Positions 25,327 through 35,832 of a stretch of DNA of 64,000 nt are shown piece after piece (position 1 is the stretch's first letter; each line of letters begins with the position of its first letter). The translations under genes and the position numbers were made by a program. The notes under the pieces are model-generated. The model had not been told where the DNA came from. It did no database searches and saw only the letters and a program-made list of their open reading frames with translations. The DNA is from Calonectria ilicicola. Lineage: Eukaryota; Ascomycota; Sordariomycetes; Hypocreales; Nectriaceae. The stretch spans positions 5,208,001 through 5,272,000 of the forward strand of contig CP085825.1 of NCBI GenBank assembly GCA_020809705.1, read 5' to 3'.

Positions 25327-27621
25327 TTAGTAAAGGTTGCTGCCACCTGCGAGCCGCACGAAGCTATAGGGTACGTTTTGACCGACAAGGAGTCGTAAAG
25401 TCTCTACGGTAGTGAAAGCAGCTACATCAACCGCTCCGTATGAGGCAAATCCACATTTTTCCGCGATTTGGCTGGGGTCAGATGGCCTGGGATAGGTTTC
25501 ATCAGCCAGATCGAGGAAGACCCTCTTCGAAGACATTGGTCCTCGAGAGCCATTGCTTCCAAATGCCCGTATCAACATGCCGACAAGATTACTCTTCTCA
25601 GGACCGAGCGCTGAGACAATGACGAACGGGGCACTTTCATCCCCCATTGACCGCGCACGCCGGAGACTGTCGAGGTCGACAAATGGTTCGATCGGAGGGG
25701 CGTTTCTGGCGAGTGCTGATGGCGTTCGAAATCCGACGGTATATATCTTTGATATTCTGAGGGCTCTCATGGCAAATATTACTGGCGCAGCATCATCGGA
25801 CGACGAAGCCATAACAACAGCTGAGCGTCCAAAATATGCCGAAGGGGTCAAGTCACGGGTGAGCGTGCTCAAAATCCCTTTCCAGCCAGCATTATCGAAT
25901 ACTAATGTCGTGCTCGCTGGTAGTCCCGGTTGAGTAGCAGGTTCAAGAGAGTCACTCTGTCGATGACGAGGACTAGACGGTATCGAATGCGGTGATGATG
26001 ATGCTGACGAAGTGGTAGATCTAACAACAATTGTGTCCACAATTCCAATTACACGTGCAGCTTCCGATAGAATAGGCCCCGTGCCTCCATTCAAACTAGA
26101 GAAGAAAGGACTGTTCTTGGTTATTGTTTGATGTGCTAGTCCTGGATTTAGGTAGGCGCCTCCAAAGTGCTTCTGGTTGCACCAAGTCTCCATACTCCCA
26201 GGCTTACTTGGATGTCGATCGACAACTGCAAAGTGGTGGGGCAATCCGAGCTCATTGAAGCATTTTTCGTAGAACGGTCCTTGCGGTGTGGCACTTTTCG
26301 CTGCTGTGCTGCTTATCCCATATATCGATTTTCTTGGTAGCTGTCCTAATAGAGCTAGGGCACCGTTGATTGCCGCTGCACTCAACTGCCCAGGGGCGGC
26401 TATTATTGGAAGAAGAGGGTGAGTTATGGGAGTGAATACGGGGTTGAGGGTTCTGGAGAACTGTCCAGTTTCACCCATGTTGACAGCCGAGAAGGGTGGA
26501 GCGTCTGGATATTCGGACCGCATTTTCGAGCGAAAATATTCCAGCTCGAAATTTTCGTTGTGCTCGTTGATGATTGCAATCATTTTGATGATGTCGGCAT
26601 ATCGCCTGGATTGTTCAAAAATCTCCTGGGCATATTTAGATGGCCACCGAAACGTGCCAGAAAAGTCATGGAAAGCCGACATAATACGAGAGTTGCCTCG
26701 CTTATTGTATAACTCCCTTCTGATGGTCTCGGGTAACCACAATTCGACATCAATATATTCCACACCCCACTGGATTGCGCGGTACAAATAGTCATAGTAA
26801 ATTTCTGGGTTTTCCATGGGGAACCTTCCGTTCTCGCGGGTACATCGGGTGGTGAAAATGATGGGAAGCTCAGTGCGCTGGCGGAGCAACATGACTTGCT
26901 CTCCTACATAGCTCAAGCTAGGTATTTCTGAAAAGCTCCCATCTCCAAGGGGTTCCTGTAGCAAATCGACGCGGATCTCGACGGCATCGGCACCAACAGT
27001 CAAAATATCAATATTGGGCAAGGCGGCATGAACATCCGGGAATGTCGTAGAAATAAAGTATGTCCTTGACTTGGCCATTAAAGCTTCATGGTGATTGATC
27101 TGGCCCAGAGTGAAGGAGGTGAATCGTGCCAAGTCGCGGCGAAAAAATGGCGATTCATTATAGAGGAACTCATAGTCGCACTGGGACGAGAGGTGTAAGT
27201 CTGGAGGCATTCCTAAGTTAACACAATGAGCGTTAATGGCAACAACAAGTTCCCTGTTGCGCCCCGCCACATCAATCTTTGCATCATTGGCCGCAATACC
27301 AATAACAAAGCCGCGGTCATTATCCGTTACTTGACCGAAACCACCTCTTGCTCTGAACGGAATACCAAGTACCTCTGCGAAAATGGAGACAATCTGCTCC
27401 TGTTCTTGCCCATAAACAATAACGACAATCCTAGCATCTCCAGTGGCTGGTGTGCTGCCAAACGAGCTCTCATCAATCATAATAGGACTCTGGCTCTGTC
27501 GGTTAATTTCAACACCTACGGGACTCGAGGAGACGTTCGAGGGAATGTCAGAGATAGGCGGCGCAGCAACCGATGCAGAGACCGGAGGCGGTTCAGCCAT
27601 CATTCGCTGAACGGCAGCCAT
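25327..27621 (-). CDS. Quinate-repressor-like protein (AROM-derived kinase-like, dehydroquinase and shikimate-dehydrogenase-like domains)
   Basis: Single exon, 764 aa. The order matches the C-terminal half of the AROM polypeptide, as in QutR/Qa-1S. A shortened shikimate-kinase-like segment (about 60-150) has lost its P-loop (VYGQEQEQ where GxxxxGKS is expected). A type I 3-dehydroquinase domain (about 185-435) and a shikimate-dehydrogenase-like domain (about 440-760) follow. The dehydroquinase part keeps the family's key residues: E in VEIRVDLL, R in TTRC, H in SAFHDF, K in DIIKM, R in GQFSR and Q in APGQ. The dehydrogenase part lacks the catalytic Lys ([10 protein letters not shown] replaces the T-I-P-L-K region) and the partner Asp. 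Known QutR proteins repress quinate genes, and this length is shorter than theirs (about 900 aa). The start could also be Met7 or Met8. No quinate pathway gene is nearby. Confidence 0.85.
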   Translation of the reverse strand: MAAVQRMMAEPPPVSASVAAPPISDIPSNVSSSPVGVEINRQSQSPIMIDESSFGSTPATGDARIVVIVYGQEQEQIVSIFAEVLGIPFRARGGFGQVTDNDRGFVIGIAANDAKIDVAGRNRELVVAINAHCVNLGMPPDLHLSSQCDYEFLYNESPFFRRDLARFTSFTLGQINHHEALMAKSRTYFISTTFPDVHAALPNIDILTVGADAVEIRVDLLQEPLGDGSFSEIPSLSYVGEQVMLLRQRTELPIIFTTRCTRENGRFPMENPEIYYDYLYRAIQWGVEYIDVELWLPETIRRELYNKRGNSRIMSAFHDFSGTFRWPSKYAQEIFEQSRRYADIIKMIAIINEHNENFELEYFRSKMRSEYPDAPPFSAVNMGETGQFSRTLNPVFTPITHPLLPIIAAPGQLSAAAINGALALLGQLPRKSIYGISSTAAKSATPQGPFYEKCFNELGLPHHFAVVDRHPSKPGSMETWCNQKHFGGAYLNPGLAHQTITKNSPFFSSLNGGTGPILSEAARVIGIVDTIVVRSTTSSASSSPHSIPSSPRHRQSDSLEPATQPGLPASTTLVFDNAGWKGILSTLTRDLTPSAYFGRSAVVMASSSDDAAPVIFAMRALRISKIYTVGFRTPSALARNAPPIEPFVDLDSLRRARSMGDESAPFVIVSALGPEKSNLVGMLIRAFGSNGSRGPMSSKRVFLDLADETYPRPSDPSQIAEKCGFASYGAVDVAAFTTVETLRLLVGQNVPYSFVRLAGGSNLY

Positions 27622-28729
27622 TTAAAAGGAAGTATCAAGTTGTTCAATTCCGCCTCTTTCTTCTTGCAATTCAATCTTCTAACCGAACGCTGGTTTGATA
27701 TCCTCCAATCTGCCCCCGAGGGTCCAGTCGCATGCATTCCAACAGATCGCATGTATCGCCCATAAGCCAGGGCTGGGTGGTGGATTCGACGATCGGCGGT
27801 CGAGCAAGTCCAATACGATTCTCGGCGACAGCAATATATGATCGAAATAATCTCAAATTGGTGGACAGGCGCAGTAACTTCGGGTTCGAGTTTAGGTTGT
27901 AATGCGACCCGGATTCGAGGGTTTGGGCGGGAAGAAGCTGCAGGATCAAGCGCACGAACCAGGACGACGGTAAAATAGGCGTCGGATTGACACGGGACGA
28001 CACCTTGGTGAAGTTCAAAGCGTCTTGGTGTGTGTGTTACCAGGAGTCTTGGGCGCAATTGTCGAGCTGTGTGGGTGCGTGTTTGCAGGACGACCCCTGT
28101 GGGGACACGGGAGCAGAGACTATGGGGTATATCAGTCGGCGAGAAAGCCAGCCGGTGGTCTCAGCGGTGAATGGAGAGGGAAAAAAAACAATGCGGGAAT
28201 GTAAATTGTAGGGCAGAAGCACACATATATTAGGCTCCAAATAAACGAAAATAAGAAAGAAAAAAATTAACCGCACCCTAGGACGTCTTATGAGGACCGA
28301 AAGAGGGAGGAGGTAGAATGAGGGTTGAGTAAGAGTTGACTTGGTCGTAGCGAAGATATCGCCTGCGCTGCGGCGAGGGATGGGCACGCTAAGGATCCAA
28401 GCGAGCAATATTTGGCCGATGGGACGTTTGAGCCGACCAGATAGGGCGTGGCAGGGGCAAAACCAGGGAGCGGATCCCTGACCTGGGGGTGCGGGCTTTG
28501 AGAGGATCAGAGGGAGTGACCAGGGGGGAGGACCATGACGAGGCCAAACTGGGGAGCTGCTGTTGGTGGAAGCGAGTCGGAAAAAGAACGGGTGGTGCAG
28601 GTGTCGAATTGTTCCACCACAGGCGCGCTTCTCGTCATTGGCGTAAGAAGTGCACACGATAGACGAGAGACAAAAGTCCGGTCAGACGACGTAGAGTTGA
28701 TGGACGAATTTTTGGTACTTGACAGGGTC

Positions 28730-28759
28730 TTTTTTTTTTTTTGGTTTTTTGGTTTTTTT
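28730..28759 (+). repeat. T-rich low-complexity tract
   Basis: Three T runs (13, 6 and 7) are separated by GG. It is a simple-sequence tract in intergenic DNA. Confidence 0.85.
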
Positions 28760-30538
28760 GCGCTTCTTTTATGTTCTTTTTCAGGGTTCTTGTTTGTCGT
28801 GGTGTGGGATGTGAGATGTGGGACTAGGTTGTTAGATAGGAATTAGATGAGAGGAACGCTGATCATTGTGGCAATATGACAGAGGCCCTGAGTATCGTCT
28901 CATTGACAGGCATACATGTATGCATATGCTTGAGGCTTGGTCAAGGAAAGAGTGTCAAGTTCGGAGAATAAAATCTCGCGGGATGCGTTGGGTTTTAGTG
29001 GAAGGGCAAAGCGAGGTGAGGAGGAGGGAGGAGGAGAAAGACGGGAAATGGAGGGTTGTACACTAGTACTTACTTGTAGGTAGGTAGTACTTAGCAGGAG
29101 GGACAATGCGGAAAACACAGAGACAACGAGATACGACGCCGGAAAAGTGCTACGTAGACAAGGGACTTCCAAGGTGCAAGGCGTAATGGGCAATGGACAA
29201 GGTCTGAGAGCTAGGTTAGCAGGTACATGACCATGCCAATGCTTTTACAGACAAGGACAAGTACTAGTCAAAGTACCAGTCTATCTCCCACGGGCAACTT
29301 TTGGTGACTTTGCTCCAATACTAAGCAATAAATGATCAAGGTAGTGATCACCCCACTCTATTGAACCCCCCCAGAGGGTACAGTGGGGGCAAGGCAGAAG
29401 CAATAGCAACGGGGATGAGCGGAAGACGCACGGAAGGAAACGCTGGACGGACATGCATGGGTGAGAACGGGGACAGAAGCGACGCCATATTGCCCAGGCT
29501 GGGAGGTTGGGTCACAAACCGGCAAATAAACGAACGACGGTTGAAAAGACCCGCAGCGAGGCTTTAGAACCAGAGGTATTATTCGACCCCTGGGCGAGTC
29601 AGGCAGACTTCCGCCGGCTCGGGACTGCAAAAAATGCCAAGCGGGCCTTGGCCATGTGCCCATACACCATCCATCATATAACTTTACGTCGTGTAAGTCG
29701 AGGGCGCCCGCACTCGCATCTTGCAAAGAAGACGCCGCCCCAAGCAACATCAGCGGCCGATCCTCGCTCTAGTTGAGGGAAGATTATACGGTGTTAGGAC
29801 ATGTCTAGACTGGGAAAGAGTGCCCGACGATGCGTTCAAGCACGTACCATGCCGCCACATTCCCATAATCAAGGGGATAAAAAGGACGGAGGGAGAGTTA
29901 AACCGGCTTGCCATCGATCCATTCTCCATAATCCATCAAGTCCCTCCCTCATCCTGGTGGAACAAGCACCACTTGGGGTGGAGACGACACCGACGGGGCG
30001 AGAAGGGGCACCACCACGACGGCGCTGGAGCGTCAATTCTCCAGATCGCCTGAATGCTGGACTTTGGGGGTCACTATTCTCCACCAATCCGCGCCAGCCA
30101 TCCCCGCAGATGTTCTTCATGCGTTTGTCAAAGTGATCCCTGTGATTGGACCTGGGGGGGTTGTTTCGACTGGGGGGGCACTCCCTGTCGCCGGGAATTT
30201 GTTTTTGTTTCATGGCCATGCGACCCAAGAAGGAGGGGGGAAATATTCCAACCCATCATTTTTCGTGATATTGACGTACTGCTGGGCAAGACTCGAACCA
30301 AGGGACGGCAGGCTTACCCAGACCGTCTGTCAATGGTAACCCAGGTAAGGATATCAAAGTCAATATGGTGCAATCGTTTCCTGCTCCCCTGCGTCCAAGC
30401 ACTATCGCAACGGAGCTGGCCACGCAAACAACCTATTCTTTTCATTTAGAAGTTCCCCATTGATGTGGCTGTTCATCTGGTCGGATTTGTGGTGAGGCCG
30501 GATGAGTGGGGGGATCACAGAAAATCATGGTGGAGACC

Positions 30539-30554
30539 TTTTTTTTTTTTTTTT
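30539..30554 (+). repeat. T(16) homopolymer
   Basis: There are sixteen consecutive T residues, followed by a CT-rich tail. It is intergenic. Confidence 0.85.
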
Positions 30555-31669
30555 CCTTCCTTCTTTTTCCTCGTCTAGGTCCTCTCCCAGTCTCTTTTTC
30601 ATTCAAGCCCTGATCCAACCCTTCCTCGCATCATCAGTCTCGGCAATAGACGGCCGCTCCAACTCCTCGGATCCTCCCCCGGTAGCGTCGGACCATGTGG
30701 ATCTTTAGTAGTTGCACCTAACTAAACCTCGCAGGACATACGCACCCATCTACCAAAAACGGAAATGTCACTTTATGTATCATTCTACAGCCAATCCCCA
30801 AGTGCCCAGGTCCACTACTAAAACGTCCCGATTTCGAGACCAGATCCATCCCTGAGCATGTGACCAGCGTTCTGGGCAACCCTAGCCCCCGGCGAGCCGT
30901 TCTACCGTGCTACATGGGCAATACTTCGCCGCTTCCCATTTGAGACACTTCATCTCTCATTCTCTGCAGACAACAGTCAACGAAAATCACAGCTTGGTTA
31001 TCAATGCATGCAGATAGGAATTGCGCGTCCAGACCACCATCCCTACTACCTAACCTAGAATTGACTACGATGTGGACACCCCTGTCCACCAGGTGAACAA
31101 GGTGCATCTGTACAATATGCCCACCGTGAAGAGATGTAATAGTTTGATTAAAATCCCCATACATCGATGGTCCATCAAGGGAAAATAAGCTTGATATCGA
31201 CTCCATTGCGGCTATGCTCGTTCATCCATCGAACTTTTGATGCATCCCCGGTGTCTCGGGCCCATGCTCCGCGGCTCCATCCCGACCGGCCACGAGTCTC
31301 TCCGGACTTTGGCCCACTCAAGCCAATGGCAGAATATTTCCCACGAATGAGGTTTGCCCGTGCGAGACTGCGTCTTCTCTCCAAACCGGACAATACAGAG
31401 CCGGTGTCCTCTGCGTATCACGAAGAGTCTGATATTGGTTTCTAGCGAGTCCGCAATTTGTCCGCCCTCAAGCGAATGCAAGTACGGGTAGGTGAGAGAA
31501 CAATGCAAATCAGTGGGCCCTTCACTTCGGATAGCTGCAGACCTATGCACGTCGATATCAACAGCATGTGAAAATGAAAATATTGCGGAACGTGAATTGT
31601 TCATTGGAGCCGGTAGGCTGGAAGCAATCTCAATACAAATATTTTAACCAAAAATACCGAGGCACGTGT

Positions 31670-32231
31670 TTATTGGTGAGACCACACTCCAATCATGTTG
31701 CCTTCTGTATCAATGAGCCTGGCAAAATGCCCCATGTTACCACCAATCTCCGTCTTGGGACTTTTAGACTGTTTTAGTTTTCTCTCCTGCATGACCGGAA
31801 TTCGGATACACTCACATGGCAATCTTGCCTCCAGACGAGGTAGCCTTGTCCAGCGTCTCGGCACAATCAGTCACGCAAAGTGTCGGCAAGATGGGCACTG
31901 CAGCCGGGTTGCCGGCTACATGGTTAACGACCTGGTATTTTTCGTCGACATGCATAAAGGCTCCATGGAGGGTTTTGCCCTTGCTGAAGAAATGCAGGCT
32001 CTTGACGCAGTCGCCGACAGCCTTTTTCGGCTCTGGGGCAAATTCCCACCCAAAGAGATCGGTGTAGAACTTCTTAGCGCGGTCGACGTCAAGAACAGGC
32101 ACTTCCAGCCAGCAGATCTGGCCAAGGGCCTCCTTCACTATGTGTCAGCAGGGAGTTTGCACATTCACTTCCATGCGTTCATTGGTGAGGGAGGGATATA
32201 CTTTGGTGAAACAGCCGTCAGTGGTCGACAT
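31670..32231 (-). CDS. VOC superfamily (glyoxalase/bleomycin-resistance fold) protein
   Basis: Gene model: complement(join(31670..31760, 31816..32132, 32202..32231)), 145 aa; the first exon codes ten residues, and the introns are 69 and 55 nt. The core has the hallmarks of a single VOC module: WLEVPVLDVDRAKKFYTDLFGW at the first beta-alpha unit (about residues 15-37), a central strand region, and a second beta unit with GGKIAIPKTEIG and the closing FARLIDTEGNMIGVWS motif. VOC proteins bind a metal and catalyse glyoxalase, dioxygenase or isomerase reactions, or bind small toxins; which applies here cannot be told. The acceptor choices at exons 2 and 3 were set by frame and family pattern and could shift by a few residues. 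It is divergent from the NASP gene. Confidence 0.82.
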
Positions 32232-33661
32232 GGTGAATACTGGTTTCTTTTTTTTCGATGATCCAACAACTGTCCTTATCAACGCTCTATGAAGCTTCAG
32301 GGCGACTGAGAATGCGGAGGATGTAAGCCGTGAAGTCCAATGGTTCTCCCATCCTCCAATTTATACTCCAATGCCCACAACAATAACAACCCTCTCCCGC
32401 CTTCTCCAAGCGGCATTGATCACTTCTCATCTCGTCAGAGGCGTTGTTGCCTGGGAATGGCTTGCTGTTCAAACCAATGGTGTCTCGAGCAAGGCCAGGT
32501 GTTCACATGACTTCGTGTCTTAGTCGCGCACAGTAGAGCGCGCCACGTCGTGCCACAGGCCAGATTAGTGATCGTCTGGCGACGGCGTGGGCTCGAGACT
32601 TGCCGCTAAACACACCATGTCAGGGTTGTCGCATTTTGGCGAAAGTGGTGCGGTCACAGAGACTCTGTGGGGGAAGAAATGTTGAGGTGGCGTATGTAAA
32701 AGAGAGTATGTATGGGTGTAATGTCAACCCCCAACTTCGACATGATCACTCTGTAAGGATCCATCCCCCACATCGTGAATTCAAGATTTTCCGTTCTGAA
32801 CAGATATGAAAGTCGATCCTTGAGCCCGACCCTTAGCGACTACGGGGTATTCTCGCTTAATCAACTGTAAACTTTTTTGAGTGTCAGAGTAATTACCTTG
32901 TCAGAATAAATACAATCCAGATGGAGTAGCTAGGTATACAACCCCCGCTTTTTTCTCTTTTAGCACCCGTACTAAATTAACTGGGCGTGCATTTGGCCAG
33001 TACCGTGTGCTTTGTGTGCTATTGGTGATGAGATGCTCTGAGCACTACTTGATGGGGAAGAACAAAAAACTTTCTTGTTTCCACTGTGGTCTAAAATACG
33101 TAATACGCTAATCACGAACATGGGGATGATTGCATGTTCAATTGTGTCGAATGGATGTATATGACGATTCTAGTTGTTTATGTAGATGTCAGTTCACATT
33201 CACGGATGTAGTAGCTGTTGGCATGCCACGGGTCTCGACCATAGTATGTAATGGGCAAACGTGACGCTAATCAAACATCTCGCTCCCGAAAAGAAAAAGC
33301 GAAATGCAACGCATGTATCTAAAGAGGGTGTATGTGACAATAGGTGGTTGTTCTCCATGACTTGTGCGCTCCGCGGCCACCAAGCTACCCTAGATGTCGG
33401 CTTTTTCTTTCTGGAGTGGCAAGATGCTGGGCTACCCCGCTGGGCGTTACCTAGCCAATCATGCCCACATCCATGGAAGCTACGGCGCGTCATACACCCG
33501 CAGATTGCGCAGAGCGTGTCGCAAACTCTCTTTTCGTCGTGTCGCATCTGCCAGTTTGCTTGACATTTCCCCCCTTTATCATACCCTCCCTCATCCATCA
33601 TAGGGATCGCCATCACCAACTATCTCCTTATCCAATCGCGTATCTCCGATTGATATTCAAA
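32232..33661. other. Divergent promoter region of the VOC and NASP genes
   Basis: This 1.4-kb head-to-head spacer lies between the VOC gene (-) and the histone chaperone gene (+). The chaperone reading frame stays open for 67 codons before its ATG at 33662, but that part has no conserved character and is probably 5' leader. No gene is seen. Confidence 0.55.
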
Positions 33662-35299
33662 ATGACCGAGGCTATTGAAAGGACTGTGCCTATCGTTGAC
33701 GAGGTCGCAAACCCCGTTGTCAAGGAGACGAAGCCCGAGGCCGTTGACGAAGTTTCCGAGTCTGCTAACAAGGACGAAACCGAGGCCACACCCGCCGCCA
33801 CAGATGCTGCTGATGATACTGAGGCTGTGCTCGAAATTGATGATGATATCAAGTCCAAAAAGGTCACACTCGCCGACCTGTCCGCCAAAGGCACTGCCCT
33901 CTATGCGCACAGAAATTACGAGGAAGCTGCCGAGATTTTCTCAAGGGCCAGCATCCTCCAAGCTGAAATCAACGGCGAAACTGCGCCCGAGAATGCCGAG
34001 ATCCTCTTCCACTATGGGCGCAGCCTTTTCAAGGTCGGCCAGAGCAAGAGCGATGTCCTCGGTGGCACCGCTGCTATAGACAAGGGGAAAAAAGCAAACG
34101 GTGACGTTAAGCCCAAGAAGCAGGCCTCTCAGCCCGAGGCTTTGAAATCGGCCCAACCCTCCCAAGAGAAGAAGGAGGAGGCAACTAAGAGCGGAACTGA
34201 TGCCAAGAAGCCTCTGTTCCAATTCACTGGCGATGAGAACTTTGATGACTCTGACGAGGATGAGGTAGGATCGCAATAATCTGGCTCCATAAATCGTGCA
34301 ATGCTGACAACCGGGAAGGGAGCTGAAGGCGATGAGGACGAGGAAGAGGAAGAGGATGACCTTGCCACCGCCTTTGAAATTCTTGACCTTGCCCGCGTGT
34401 GCTACTTGAAGATGCTTGATAACCTGGAGCAAGAGGAGCAAAGCGACCAGGGCAAAGAAGTTTCTAGCGGTGATTCTGCAACTGCAAAGCACATCAAAGA
34501 GCGCCTTGCTGATACTCACGATGCCCTTGCTGAAATTTCCCTGGAGAATGAGCGGTGCGCTACTTTAACCTGACCTTTGACTGAACCTCACTGACGTATT
34601 TTCGCCAGCTACCCCAATGCTATCGAAGACGGCCGCATTTCCCTCCAATACAAGCTGAAACTGTATCCCGAAGAATCAGAGATCATTGCCGAGGCCCATT
34701 TCAAGCTCTCGCTAGCTCTTGAGTTCGCCTCCATCACCTCTCCCGGTGATGATGGTGCCAACGCTAAGCGTGAGGAGCTGGACCAGGGCTTGCGCGATGA
34801 AGCTGTCAAGGAGATGGAACTGGCCATCAAGAGCTCTAAGCTCAAGCTGCAGAACAAAGAAGTTGAACTTGCTACTATGGCATCCCCCGAGGACAACGAA
34901 CTCGCACGCAAGTCTATCCAAGAGATGAAGGAGGTTATTGGTGACATGGAACAAAGGGTGAGCATCTCGTCTTTTCTGCTATCGCAATCGAGCATTAACT
35001 AATTTTGATAGCTTGTTGATCTGCGCAATGACCCTATCGACACCAAGGGCCTCTTGGGCGCTGATGCAAACCCTCTTGGCGGCATCCTTGGTGCTGTTGC
35101 TGGCGAGTCTGCTGCTGACACACAGGCCCGTGTTGATGAGGCGAAGAAAACTGCTACCGACCTGAGTGGCCTTGTTCGCAAGAAAAACAAGGATGCCGCC
35201 TCTGCTCCTGAACCCGAAACCAATGGCAAACGAAAAGCCGATGATGAATCTGCCGATGATTTGTCTGCTAAGAAAGCCAAAGTTGGGGCAGAGGCATGA
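33662..35299 (+). CDS. NASP/Sim3/Hif1-type histone chaperone (SHNi-TPR protein)
   Basis: Gene model: join(33662..34264, 34319..34554, 34609..34957, 35012..35299), 491 aa, with three 54-nt introns in phase. The N-terminus is acidic. The first TPR (LSAKGTALYAHRNYEEAAEIFSRA) is followed by a long charged insertion that ends in an acidic tract (DDSDEDE plus GDEDEEEEEDD), which interrupts the TPR array as in the NASP family. The SHNi-TPR part (LADTHDALAEISLENERYPNAIEDG) and the helix LYPEESEIIAEAHFKLSLALE follow. The C-terminus has a KRKADDE basic nuclear-localisation segment. Members bind H3-H4 and deliver it to chromatin assembly in the nucleus. The 533-base gap to the convergent MPP10 gene contains only 3' sequence. 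Confidence 0.93.
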
Positions 35300-35832
35300 A
35301 TTAGATTGCAGAAGCACTAGAGCAAATGGAATCTAATGCTACGGCATACAGACGACGGCAGAATGTGCGTTTATTACTGGGAACTCGGAGTTGGGAGTCT
35401 TTTGAAGACGAAAAAAACGGATAGTGTCAAACGACGGGCCGGGATTAGGATTAGGACTGGGACTGGAAAGAGACCCCAACTGGTGAGCGTCGTTGGGTAC
35501 ATCTCATTGTACAAGTTGGACGGAACGATATAACAAGCTGATGAAAATGCTTGGCTGCTGTACGATATTGATACATTTAACGCTCTCAACGTTAATCAAT
35601 ATGACCCACGGGTCGTGATCTAAACTACGTGGCATAGTGGCAAAATACTGAGTGATTCGGGTTGAAATATAAACTTTTGTGTGATTCATCAAGCAAAAAC
35701 ATGAATCCTGAAATCTGTATGTATATGACATTTTAAACAAAACATATACTTGGGATTGTGAACAAAGATGGCGGTTTCTATTATAAAGATTTCCCGTAAA
35801 CACCATGCCTCTCTTCCTCTCCATTTTCTCAT
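35300..35832. other. Convergent 3' region between NASP and MPP10 genes
   Basis: This 533-base AT-richer spacer lies between two stop codons on opposite strands. No coding signal is seen. Confidence 0.6.

Larger units (their letters stand above)
27622..31669. other. Intergenic region upstream of the quinate-repressor-like gene
   Basis: This 4-kb spacer holds the promoter of the gene at 27621 (-) and the 3' end of the VOC gene (stop 31670, -). Open frames such as 28037-28657 (-) have no recognisable domain. There are T-rich runs at 28730-28759 and 30539-30554. Nothing else is supported. Confidence 0.5.

Noticed and set aside
28037..28657. 206-codon minus-strand open frame
   Set aside because: It has no family motif, a proline/serine/cysteine mixture typical of random sequence, and no plausible spliced extension.
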